This document shows, in pieces, positions 1 to 7,312 of a stretch of DNA of 64,000 nucleotides (positions within the stretch are counted from its first letter, which is position 1; the number at the start of each line of letters is the position of its first letter). Position numbers and translations under genes: made by a program. Below the pieces are notes generated by a model, which saw only the letters and a program-made list of their open reading frames with translations, made no database searches and was not told where the DNA came from. Source of the DNA: Hippea jasoniae. Its GTDB lineage: Bacteria; Campylobacterota_A; Desulfurellia; Desulfurellales; Hippeaceae. Location: positions 1 through 64,000 of the forward strand of contig NZ_JQLX01000013.1 of the NCBI RefSeq assembly GCF_000744435.1, given 5' to 3'.

Positions 1-203
1 CGGGTATCAAAACGTCTTGGACGATAACCGCTAAAATAGCTCTTTCGGTTACTATTATGCTCGTTCTTTTTTGCACCAACCTTCTGCTCTGATTCAATCT
101 CCATCAATTGATCCATTACCCACTTCAACATACTCAGTATAGGGTCTTCTTCTGCCACAAATTTTGTTAGTAATTCTTTAAAAATTCTGCTATCTTTCCT
201 CAT
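1..203 (-). CDS. IS256-family transposase, N-terminal 67 residues (cut by window edge)
   Basis: The translation starts MRKDSRIFKELL and continues through an N-terminal helix region to the family hallmark VGAKKNEHNSNRKSYFSGYR at about residues 42-61, followed by PRRFDT. This matches the well-known GAxxxERxxxRxxYRNGYRxR stretch of Mutator/IS256 DDE transposases. The catalytic DDE residues lie outside the window. The ATG at 203 is preceded by GGAGAAG about 8 bases upstream, a good ribosome binding site. Family proteins are about 400 residues, so this is roughly the first sixth. Whether the element is intact cannot be judged from here. Confidence 0.85.
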   Translation of the reverse strand, partial: MRKDSRIFKELLTKFVAEEDPILSMLKWVMDQLMEIESEQKVGAKKNEHNSNRKSYFSGYRPRRFDT

Positions 204-298
204 GGGATAGGCTTCTCCTTTCCTTTTTTAGCTTACCGAGAAGTCTATCCTTTTCTTTTGGAGATTCAACAAAATTGCGAAGGTTTTTATACAATATC
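1..298 (-). mobile_element. End of an IS256 (Mutator)-family insertion sequence
   Basis: The window begins inside an insertion sequence: the 5' part of its transposase gene is present and the rest lies outside. The element end upstream of the transposase is not marked by a proven repeat. A plausible terminal sequence lies at about 271-298 on the minus strand (GATATTGTATAAAAACC at its outer edge), which resembles the TGTxTAAAAAC type ends of IS256 relatives. This point also coincides with where similarity of the neighbouring effector protein to its family appears to stop. The other terminal repeat and the target duplication cannot be seen. The boundary is therefore an inference; the family assignment is better supported. 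Confidence 0.65.
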
Positions 299-869
299 TA
301 ATGATTGATCCTATTAATAATAAAAATAGATATTTATATCTATTTTTTAAATTTTCTGTCCATATTAAGTTAGTTCGCTGAGCTAACAATATATTTCCAA
401 ATTTGTTTCCAGAGTTTGAAACAGGATACCAATTATTCAGACTTTCTGTATTTCCTTTGAACTTTTTTTCTCCATTGCTTATTTCTTCTGGAGTAGGCTC
501 CTTAAAGAAGCAAATTTTATTTTTTTCTATGCCAAAAAGTTTTGTATCAAATTCTTCTTGAATTGCAGCTCCAATTGAAATATACCTTTTTTCAAAATAT
601 TTAAAAACAAAACTTAAAGCCACCCATAATAAGGAAATAGACACTACCCATGGTAATTTAACCCATGCGAAAGAATCTCTGTAATATTCAAATTCATTTA
701 ATAATTTCAATTTGGCAATTACAAAAAGAATTGGAATCAATATACTTATTAAAAATCTACCCATCTGCCATCTTTTTGCTACTTTATAATAGTATCTTTG
801 AGCTTTTAATAGTTTTATAAATTCCTCATTATTCTGCTCTGGGAAAGCATAATTAATATTATCACTCAT
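228..869 (-). CDS. S-4TM family pore-forming effector (CBASS-associated), C-terminally truncated at the IS
   Basis: Predicted membrane effector of a cyclic-oligonucleotide defence module. Family features are visible: LLKAQRYYYKVAK near residues 20-32, membrane segments at about 39-56 and 74-92, EEFDTKLFG at 105-113, WYP at 147-149 and QRTNLIW at 164-170. A third hydrophobic segment begins near 180. S-4TM proteins normally run to about 290-300 residues with four membrane segments; this reading frame stops at 213, and its last 20 or so residues are probably encoded by the adjoining IS. The ATG at 869 overlaps the nucleotidyltransferase stop by eight bases, so the two genes are translationally coupled. 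An in-frame start at 890 is possible but lies further inside the upstream gene. The protein is probably non-functional as a four-helix pore. Confidence 0.75.
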   Translation of the reverse strand: MSDNINYAFPEQNNEEFIKLLKAQRYYYKVAKRWQMGRFLISILIPILFVIAKLKLLNEFEYYRDSFAWVKLPWVVSISLLWVALSFVFKYFEKRYISIGAAIQEEFDTKLFGIEKNKICFFKEPTPEEISNGEKKFKGNTESLNNWYPVSNSGNKFGNILLAQRTNLIWTENLKNRYKYLFLLLIGSIIRYCIKTFAILLNLQKKRIDFSVS

Positions 870-1868
870 AGTCTGGAAACTCCGTTCCAAAAACTTCTTT
901 AAGATTGCTTATAGCTTTTTTATGTTTTTGTTCTTTTTCAAATCTATCTGCTTCATAAATTTTTAATTTATCTGTTTTTGCTTTTTCAGAAACTTTATAT
1001 TTAGTTTTAAAATCAAGATTATTAATATTCCCTTGAATTCCTTTAGGGTCATAAACTGGGTTATAGATAGCAGATTGAAGATAATCAAAAAACATACATA
1101 AATCTAATAAGTTATCATCTGTCAAATTTTTTTCTTCTAAGAAATTTAATACTATATTTTCAAATAGGTAAGAGCTTATAGAATTTAAATTTTTTCTCTT
1201 CCAATGTTTTAATAATCTTATGAATTCAAGAGCTTTACCATTTTGTTTTTGGTTTATATTTGTTACTCTTTCTTGGTCTATTCGTGGATCTGTTTTTTTC
1301 CAATTTCCATTTCCATCAGGTATTAGATAATAATTTCTTCCGTTTTCTTCCTTAACTGTAAAAAAAGCGGGAACAATATCAAAATTCCATGGATAAAAGG
1401 ATAGCTTTAATGTAACTGCTTCTTGTCTTCTATGTATTTCTGCTTGACTATACTGTGGTATTTCAGATAAATAGGACTTTAATTTTTCTAATATTTTTCT
1501 TGAGTTAAGATATCCATTTTCGTCGCAGAATCTTCTTAAGGTTTTATGTTCTTCAGGGACAAAAATATAACAAGTTCCACTATAAGAATTACAACTATAT
1601 GTTGCTCTATTACCTTCATCATCAGATGCTGAAAAAGTAATAATTAAATCAATATCATCTAAAGGTCTTATTTTTGTTCTTCTTGCAAAAGAACCAAATT
1701 TTATATGTCTTTCTTTGTATAAAAACGGAAAATCATCAAATTTAGAAGGTAGATTTTTATTTGTTCTATTAACCAATCTCTGCTATTTCTTGCCCTTTTT
1801 GTTTCTTCTGGGTCAAGATTTACTTTCGCTTTTATAAATTCTTCTAATGCTTGTTTAGTCGTTTTCAA
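862..1868 (-). pseudogene. CD-NTase (SMODS) nucleotidyltransferase of a CBASS system, one-base frameshift
   Basis: Enzyme expected to make a cyclic di- or trinucleotide alarm signal that activates the neighbouring membrane effector. The long frame (862-1776) carries IKFGSFARRTKIRPLDDIDL, the GS motif and DxD metal-binding pair, with a third acidic residue in FDIVPAFF. Upstream, another frame starts at a TTG (1868) with AAGGAG seven bases before it and encodes a CD-NTase-like N-terminus ending RNSRDWLIEQIK. Adding one A to the five-A run at 1754-1758 joins the two as IEQIKNLPSKFDDFP, giving about 335 residues with G59/S60, D72, D74 and D164. The gene is therefore frameshifted, or the base is a sequencing error. 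It sits 21 bases after hsdS in the same direction. Confidence 0.8.
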
Positions 1869-1889
1869 TTAACAACTCCTTATAGAAGT

Positions 1890-3203
1890 TCATACCAACT
1901 CCCCTCTAAATGCTTTATTTAAAATGCTTTCTTTTAGCTGTTTAAATTTTTCAAGTTGTATTTGTTGTAATTCTTCTAATTGTTTTATTTTATTATGCAA
2001 ATTATCTAAATAAGCTGCAATTTGTTTTTGTTTTTCAAGGTCGGGTTGATTGTTTTTAATGGGGATTGGGATTAATCTTTTGATTTCCTCTCTTTTAGAC
2101 AAATTTTTATATCCCTCCATATTTTTTAGCCATAGAGGATATTTAAACTTTAAGTAGAAAGCAACATATTTAACATAAATTTTATCTTTTAAAACAACTG
2201 CTAATATGTTCTGATTGGTCGTTATAGAAATTTTGTTAATACCAACTAGCCCTAAACTTCCTCCTATTGTTATAAGTAGAGAGTTTGGAGGAACCAACCA
2301 TGTATTAGAATTTTCAAATCCTTCTCTTGTGATAATTTTCCTATATGAGGATATAAACATATTTTCAAAGTCATTCTTGTTTATGTCCAACCATGGATAA
2401 GTATTTTTATAGTCTACAAAACCATTACTTGCCCAATATTCTTTGATTTTAGTTGAAGGTGTTCCCCCTGCTTTTATTTTTTTTGCTATTTCCCCCAACT
2501 TTAACCACTTCCAATTATCCTTATCTTCCTCTGCTTCTTTGAAGATTTTATTTAATACACTTTCAAAGAGTTCTTTTGTTTTTTCTAATGCTTTTTGCCG
2601 AATTGTTATAGCTTTGTCTATTTCTTTAAAAATGGTTTCTATTTTTTCTACTATTTGTTTTTGTTTTTCAAGGTCGGGTTGGTTGTTTTTGAAGGGGAGG
2701 GGGATTAAAAGATTTTTTAAAATTTCTTTGTTTAAAGTTTTTCCTTTTATTGCTGTATTTAAATATTTTGAGTAATCTAATGTTGGCAGTATCCAATACA
2801 AATAATCTCTATAAATGTTTTCTTCTAGGAAAATGTGAATAATCGCTTCATTATGAAAAGCTGGAATATCCAATATAGCTGTTCTACCTATTGTTAATTT
2901 GAAACTCATCAATAAAGTTCCTTTTGGTATAAGTTTACCTCTAAAAATTTCATCAAAAGCCCTTTGTGAAACTTTTTCTTTAGTAGTTTTTATATACTTA
3001 TTCTGCATATCCGAGATAGAAACCCAATAATATTTCCCATTTTCCCAATATTTTTTTTCACTTCTTTTCGGTGTTTTTCCCATTCCAAATTTAATAATCT
3101 CACCCAACCTTACCCACTTCCACCCTTCAGGCAAAGGATAAGGCACATTTTTTATTTCTTCAAATCTTTCTTTATTTTCAGCTTTTGCTTTTGTCTTACT
3201 CAT
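1890..3203 (-). CDS. hsdS: Type I restriction-modification specificity subunit
   Basis: DNA-recognition subunit of a type I R-M enzyme. The 437-residue protein has the expected two-fold layout: a target-recognition domain opening with YPLPEGWKWVRLGEI (about residues 22-36), a conserved helical spacer with QPDLEKQKQIVEKIE near 175-189, a second recognition domain opening KWLKLGEIAKKIKAGGTP near 232-249, and a second spacer with QPDLEKQKQIAAYLD near 385-399. The two spacers are encoded by nearly identical DNA. It follows hsdM by 13 bases and its frame is intact. No matching restriction subunit gene is visible in the window. Confidence 0.93.
   Translation of the reverse strand: MSKTKAKAENKERFEEIKNVPYPLPEGWKWVRLGEIIKFGMGKTPKRSEKKYWENGKYYWVSISDMQNKYIKTTKEKVSQRAFDEIFRGKLIPKGTLLMSFKLTIGRTAILDIPAFHNEAIIHIFLEENIYRDYLYWILPTLDYSKYLNTAIKGKTLNKEILKNLLIPLPFKNNQPDLEKQKQIVEKIETIFKEIDKAITIRQKALEKTKELFESVLNKIFKEAEEDKDNWKWLKLGEIAKKIKAGGTPSTKIKEYWASNGFVDYKNTYPWLDINKNDFENMFISSYRKIITREGFENSNTWLVPPNSLLITIGGSLGLVGINKISITTNQNILAVVLKDKIYVKYVAFYLKFKYPLWLKNMEGYKNLSKREEIKRLIPIPIKNNQPDLEKQKQIAAYLDNLHNKIKQLEELQQIQLEKFKQLKESILNKAFRGELV
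2021..2075. repeat. Direct repeat in hsdS (C-terminal spacer copy)
   Basis: The stretch beginning TTTGTTTTTGTTTTTCAAGG matches the one at 2654-2708. The first 28 bases are identical and the remainder carries a few substitutions. It encodes the NNQPDLEKQKQI spacer of the second half of HsdS. Such repeats permit recombination that swaps recognition domains. Confidence 0.8.
2654..2708. repeat. Direct repeat in hsdS (central spacer copy)
   Basis: Second copy of the repeat at 2021-2075, in the same orientation, encoding the central QPDLEKQKQIV spacer. The copies are 633 bases apart, about one recognition domain plus one spacer. Confidence 0.8.
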
Positions 3204-3216
3204 TTTTTTTAATCCC

Positions 3217-4724
3217 TTAAACCATAGCTTTTATATCTTTTAAGATTTTTTCTATTTCATAATCTAAATTTTCTATCTCCAATAATATCTCTTTAGGCTC
3301 TTTATACTCAATTTCTTCTTTTTTATTTGGATTTTTGGCAGTTAAGTCATAGTCTCTTTTTATAATTTCATCAATAGAAACTACCCAGCTATTTTCTGAA
3401 ATTTCTATTTTTTCTATCTTTTCTAATACATCTTTAAAATGCTCATCTTTTATTTTTTGGGTTTTTGTAAATTTTCCTTCAAGGTCATAATACCAAATCT
3501 CTTTTGTTGACTCTCCTGTTTTTTCAAAAAACACTAAATTTGTTTTAACTCCTGCTCCCATAGAGGAAAAAACACCCTGAGGAAGTGAAATAATAGCAAA
3601 AACATTAAATTTTTCTAAAAGTTCTTTTCTTATCTCTTCAAATTTTCCACTACCAAACATAATTTGTCCTTCTGGTAATACCATTCCAACCCTACCACCA
3701 TTTTTAAGTTTTCTCATTATATATTGAAGTGCAAGAGCCTCTGTAGATGCTATTGGATAAGGAAAGTTATTTTGAACCTGTCTGTTTTCTTTTCCTCCAA
3801 ATGGTGGATTTGTAATAATAATATCAAATTTTTCATCATCTTGAATATTATGAACATCTTCCATTAAAGTATTTTTTCTATAATAATTGGGATTTGTTAT
3901 ACCATGCAGAATTAAATTCATTGTTCCCAGCAAAAATGGTAAAGGTTTCTTTTCATGTCCATATAATGTTTTATTTTTTAAAATATCAGTATCTTTAACA
4001 GTTAAATTTTTATTATGTTCAATAATATATTTATATGCTTCTACTAAAAATCCAGCAGAGCCTCCAAATGGGTCAAGAATCTTTTCTCCTATTTTTGGTT
4101 TTATTACATTAATAATAAACCTTATTACAGGTCTTGGAGTATAAAATTCTCCTCCCCATCCTGCTTCTGAGCCCATTTCAAGTAGAAGCTCTTCATATAC
4201 TTGAGATAAAATATGTGTATCTTCATAGTCTGAAAAATTAATTTTATTTATTTTTTCAATAACATCTAAAAGATTAAAAACAGATTTTATTTTATTTCCA
4301 GATATCTCTTTAAAAATTTCTGATATTTTTTCTTTTTCAGGTGTTCCAGAAAGATTTTTCAAATATGGAAAAAGTATATTATCAATAAAATGAATTAATG
4401 TATTTTCGGGATTTATGATTTTTTAAATTCTTCATCAACATCATCCACAAAATTTTTTAATGATTCTTTAGGTTTGCCTATCCAGTCCCTATTTTTAGCC
4501 CAATTTGACCATCTAAATTTTTTGTCAATTATAGGTTTATATTCTTCTCCTTCAAGAATAGCTAATTCTTTTTGTTGATTTTCAACATCTTCAAATATTC
4601 TTAAAAACAAAAGCCACGATAATTGCTCCATATAATCAACTGTTGCATTCGTTCCGTCATCTCTACGCATTATATCGCAAATGGTTTTAATTTCGCTCTT
4701 TACTATTTGTTCTTTTTTATTCAT
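3217..4724 (-). pseudogene. hsdM: Type I restriction-modification DNA methyltransferase subunit, one-base frameshift
   Basis: N6-adenine methyltransferase subunit. The N-terminal HsdM domain (KSEIKTICDIMRRDDGTNAT, then MEQLSWLLFLRIFED) is in one frame and ends at a stop at 4413. The methyltransferase core is in another frame, with GGEFYTPRPVIRF, the SAM-binding DPFGGSAGFLVEA and the catalytic NPPF. Adding one A to the six-A run at 4419-4424 restores EEFKKIINPENTLIHFIDN and then LFPYLKNLSGTP, giving about 502 residues, the usual HsdM length. In that numbering SAM motif I is near 218-225 and NPPF at 306-309. The start ATG at 4724 has AGGAG six bases upstream. The core alone lacks the N-terminal domain needed for complex assembly and is probably inactive unless the deletion is a sequencing error. 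Confidence 0.9.
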
Positions 4725-4738
4725 ACTGAGCTCCTGAT

Positions 4739-5017
4739 TTAATTTTTTATTACTCCAGTATTGTTTAAGATTACAATTTGCTTTTTGCATGGGGTAAATA
4801 TTTTTTCTCTCAAGCCTCTGTTATTTTGAGTGTTTCGATGCTTGAAAAAATCTAATATGAGCTGTCCTATTTTTGAACGGAAGAAATTTAGAAGGTCGTC
4901 AGTATAATTCTGATGCTTTGGTCTTATTGCAATTAAAGTTTTAGTATCTGCATACCAAGTTTCAATTGCAAGTATGTTATCAATAACCCTTATTTTCGAA
5001 TCTTTTTTCTTCCCCAT
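4739..5017 (-). CDS. Hypothetical 92-residue protein upstream of hsdM
   Basis: I do not recognise this protein. It is basic, opens MGKKKDSKIRVIDNILAIET, has no membrane segment and no motif I can name, and ends 14 bases before the hsdM start on the same strand. No ribosome binding site precedes the ATG, but a good promoter ends so close upstream (TTAACA / TATAAT, 5052-5025) that a transcript could begin at the ATG itself. It may be a leaderless gene, an old fragment, or simply the hsdM leader. Reality of the gene is uncertain. Confidence 0.35.
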   Translation of the reverse strand: MGKKKDSKIRVIDNILAIETWYADTKTLIAIRPKHQNYTDDLLNFFRSKIGQLILDFFKHRNTQNNRGLREKIFTPCKKQIVILNNTGVIKN

Positions 5018-5024
5018 GTAGATA

Positions 5025-5052
5025 ATTATATCATAAAATTTAATATTGTTAA
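5025..5052 (-). promoter_or_regulatory. Predicted sigma-70 promoter of the hsd/CBASS operon
   Basis: On the minus strand TTAACA (5052-5047) and TATAAT (5030-5025) are separated by 16 bases. The predicted start site falls near 5018, directly at the ATG of the small upstream frame. It is positioned to drive hsdM, hsdS and the CBASS pair. Confidence 0.5.
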
Positions 5053-5126
5053 CTATTTAAGTAATACAAGAATGATTGCACTATGTATTAATTTGAAAAC
5101 TTTTTTACACCATCAACCCCTGATTA

Positions 5127-6848
5127 TTATTTCACTTTTTCTTCTTTGATTTTTACTTCAAGTTCATTTCTGAAGTGTATATCGTTTTGCGGAAATGGAA
5201 TCTCGAAGCCGTTATTTATAAGAGTTAGGTAAATAAATTTCAAAAATTGTGATTTTGTTCTTCTTGGAGTTCTTGCATATTTACCTTTTACCCACACAAA
5301 TAATTCAAAGTTAAGGCTGCTGTTTCCCATCTCTATAAAAACGATTTTTGGGGATGTTTCCTCATCTTTGTTTTTAACAAAAGGCAGATTGGATTTTAAG
5401 AGGGCTTCTATTAATATTTTTTCCATTTTTTCGATATCTGTTGCATATGCTACCCCAAAGGGCACTCTGAATCTAACCAATTCATCGGTCATTGTCCAGT
5501 TTATAACCTGGTTCTGCACAAATGTTTGATTTGGTATAATCAAATTTATGTTATCGTTGGTTTTTAAAATTGTTGAACGCATTGAAATATCCATGACTTC
5601 TCCTCTTGTATCATTATCAATTTCAATATAATCTCCCACCTTTATGCTTTTTTCAAACATTAAAATAATGCCGCTTACAAAGTTGCTTACAATGTTTTGC
5701 AATCCAAAACCTATACCCACAGATAAAGCACCTGCAATAATGGCTAAAGAGCTTAAATCAAGTCCGATGACTTTTAGGGCTATTAGAAATGAGAGCGTGA
5801 GTATAAAATAATAACCCGTATTTGTTAAAAGGGTAAGAGTGGAAAAATTAATCTCGTATGTTTTACCTATGGATAGTATTATTTTTTTGTAGTATTTTCC
5901 TACTAACCACCCAGTTATTAAAATGAGTATAAAAATAATCAAATCAAAGGGTGTTATTTCCTTTTTGTTTACGCTAAAAAGCGGAAAGCTGAGAATGTGA
6001 AATATTTTTCTTATTACATTTTTAATTTCTTCAGATGAGTTGTATAGGTAATAGCTTTTTTTGAATGTTAATTTCTCAAAGTCTGAGGTGACATTACTAA
6101 AAGCCGCCTTAAAAAGCGGATCGGAAGTGTAGATTAACAGTGTTTGGGTATATTTAAATACACTCTTGTCTTTGTTTTTTAGTTTTTCAAGCCATATAAT
6201 CAGAGAATTTTTTAAAAGGTTTAAGTTTATCTCTTTTCTGGTTTCTATGTATTTATTAATTAAATCATGTGTCTGATCGATCATATTTTTGTTTTCAAGT
6301 AATTCCCATTTTTGTAGGTCAATTTTGAGTTTTTCGATTTTTTTGTTTATTTCGAAAAGTTTTTTATTCCACTCAGAAATACCATGCAGGGCTGTTTCTA
6401 AATTAAAATTTATGTTTTTTAGCTGATTGTAGAGGGTTTTTTCCCATTCAGGTATGTTGTTTATCAGGTCGGTTTTTTGTTTTGTCAAGATTTTGAGGTA
6501 TTGTGTGTAGTAAATTTTCTGTAGCTTTGCTATTGGAGTGTTTTCAAGTACATTGATTTTATCAGTGAGCTCAATTATTTTGTTGTTTAGATTATATATT
6601 TGCTTTTGAAGCCCAACTATCAGTAAAAACTTTTCTGCTGCTTGATTTTGATTTTTTATATTGCAGTTACATGTAATTTTAGCGGGTTTGAGTTGATTTA
6701 TTTTATAAACCAGGATTTTTGCATACGAGTAATCCAGTGAATTTTTGTTTATTTTGTTAAGGATGTTGTTTAGGGAGGTATCTGCATGAGCATTTATAAC
6801 AAAAAGCGATATTATGATGACAAACAGCAGTTTTCTTAGCTGAATCAT
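5127..6848 (-). CDS. MscS-family mechanosensitive ion channel with large periplasmic domain
   Basis: Inner-membrane channel that opens under membrane tension to release solutes during osmotic downshock. The 573-residue protein begins with a signal peptide (about 1-22, ending NAHA), followed by a helical, coiled-coil-rich periplasmic region (about 75-225). The channel core has membrane helices near 305-325 and 345-365, and the pore helix has the hallmark GALSVGIGFGLQNIVSNFVS, followed by FEKSIKVGDYIEI ending near 410. The cytoplasmic beta and alpha/beta domains follow (GEVMDISMRSTIL, then IPNQTF). It is larger than E. coli MscS (286 residues), like other long MscS homologues. It is monocistronic. 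A TTGACT at 6884-6879 is a possible -35 element. Confidence 0.93.
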   Translation of the reverse strand: MIQLRKLLFVIIISLFVINAHADTSLNNILNKINKNSLDYSYAKILVYKINQLKPAKITCNCNIKNQNQAAEKFLLIVGLQKQIYNLNNKIIELTDKINVLENTPIAKLQKIYYTQYLKILTKQKTDLINNIPEWEKTLYNQLKNINFNLETALHGISEWNKKLFEINKKIEKLKIDLQKWELLENKNMIDQTHDLINKYIETRKEINLNLLKNSLIIWLEKLKNKDKSVFKYTQTLLIYTSDPLFKAAFSNVTSDFEKLTFKKSYYLYNSSEEIKNVIRKIFHILSFPLFSVNKKEITPFDLIIFILILITGWLVGKYYKKIILSIGKTYEINFSTLTLLTNTGYYFILTLSFLIALKVIGLDLSSLAIIAGALSVGIGFGLQNIVSNFVSGIILMFEKSIKVGDYIEIDNDTRGEVMDISMRSTILKTNDNINLIIPNQTFVQNQVINWTMTDELVRFRVPFGVAYATDIEKMEKILIEALLKSNLPFVKNKDEETSPKIVFIEMGNSSLNFELFVWVKGKYARTPRRTKSQFLKFIYLTLINNGFEIPFPQNDIHFRNELEVKIKEEKVK

Positions 6849-7123
6849 TAAAACCTAACTATCACAGTTTTATAGGTTAGTCAATTTAAATAGACTGATG
6901 AGTAGTTTTGTTGGGTGGGATAAGAAGGAATTATTTTATGTAATCATAGTGTAACCTCACCAGGTGGTTAGTGTTGCTGATGGTAGGTTAAAATAGGAAT
7001 TTTTGACGATTTAGGGTGTAACCATTGTGTAACTTCGTCGGCATTTTAAGGGGCTTAATCAATAAATTTTATTAATTAAGAGTTTTATTGTCTCCTTGAG
7101 ATTGGCCTCAAATCAACAAAAAA
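6849..7123. other. Intergenic region with repeated GTGTAAC heptamers
   Basis: No gene found. It contains an imperfect palindrome at about 6854-6880 (CTAACTAT / ATAGGTTAG) next to the TTGACT of a possible mscS promoter. It also has three copies of GTGTAAC at 6949, 7016 and 7027. The last two are 11 bases apart, one helical turn. AT-rich sequence follows up to the tRNA. No strong terminator hairpin is visible. Confidence 0.4.
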
Positions 7124-7199
7124 TGGTGCCGAGACGTGGAATCGAACCACGGACACAGGGATTTTCAGTCCCTTGCTCTACCGACTGAGCTATCTCGGC
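7124..7199 (-). tRNA. tRNA-Phe (GAA)
   Basis: A 76-base cloverleaf: acceptor GCCGAGA pairs with TCTCGGC, D-arm GCTC...GAGC, anticodon stem AGGGA/TCCCT with loop CTGAAAA giving anticodon GAA, and TTCGATT in the T-loop. The 3' ACCA is encoded. A strong promoter lies just upstream. Confidence 0.97.
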
Positions 7200-7209
7200 A
7201 CCCGCAGAA

Positions 7210-7238
7210 TATATACCCAAAGATAGCCAAAAAGTCAA
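7210..7238 (-). promoter_or_regulatory. Predicted promoter of tRNA-Phe
   Basis: TTGACT (7238-7233) and TATATA (7215-7210) with a 17-base spacer on the minus strand. It is followed by a GC-rich TGCGGG discriminator typical of stable-RNA promoters, 11 bases before the tRNA 5' end. Confidence 0.65.
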
Positions 7239-7312
7239 TAGCGTTTGTTAAATTTTTTGACATATTAATTTTAAATATTGAAAAATAATTACTTAATTGA
7301 TAACATAAGACA

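Noticed and set aside
4410-4430. Programmed ribosomal frameshift to make full-length HsdM
   Set aside because: The A run is short and no X XXY YYZ heptamer lies in the correct frame; a mutation or sequencing error is simpler.
6949-7033. Replication origin with DnaA boxes
   Set aside because: GTGTAAC does not match TTATCCACA-type boxes, and no dnaA or dnaN gene lies nearby.
7124-7199. tRNA-Phe as the attachment site of an integrated island
   Set aside because: The defence genes are separated from it by intact mscS, there is no integrase, and no repeated tRNA 3' end was seen.
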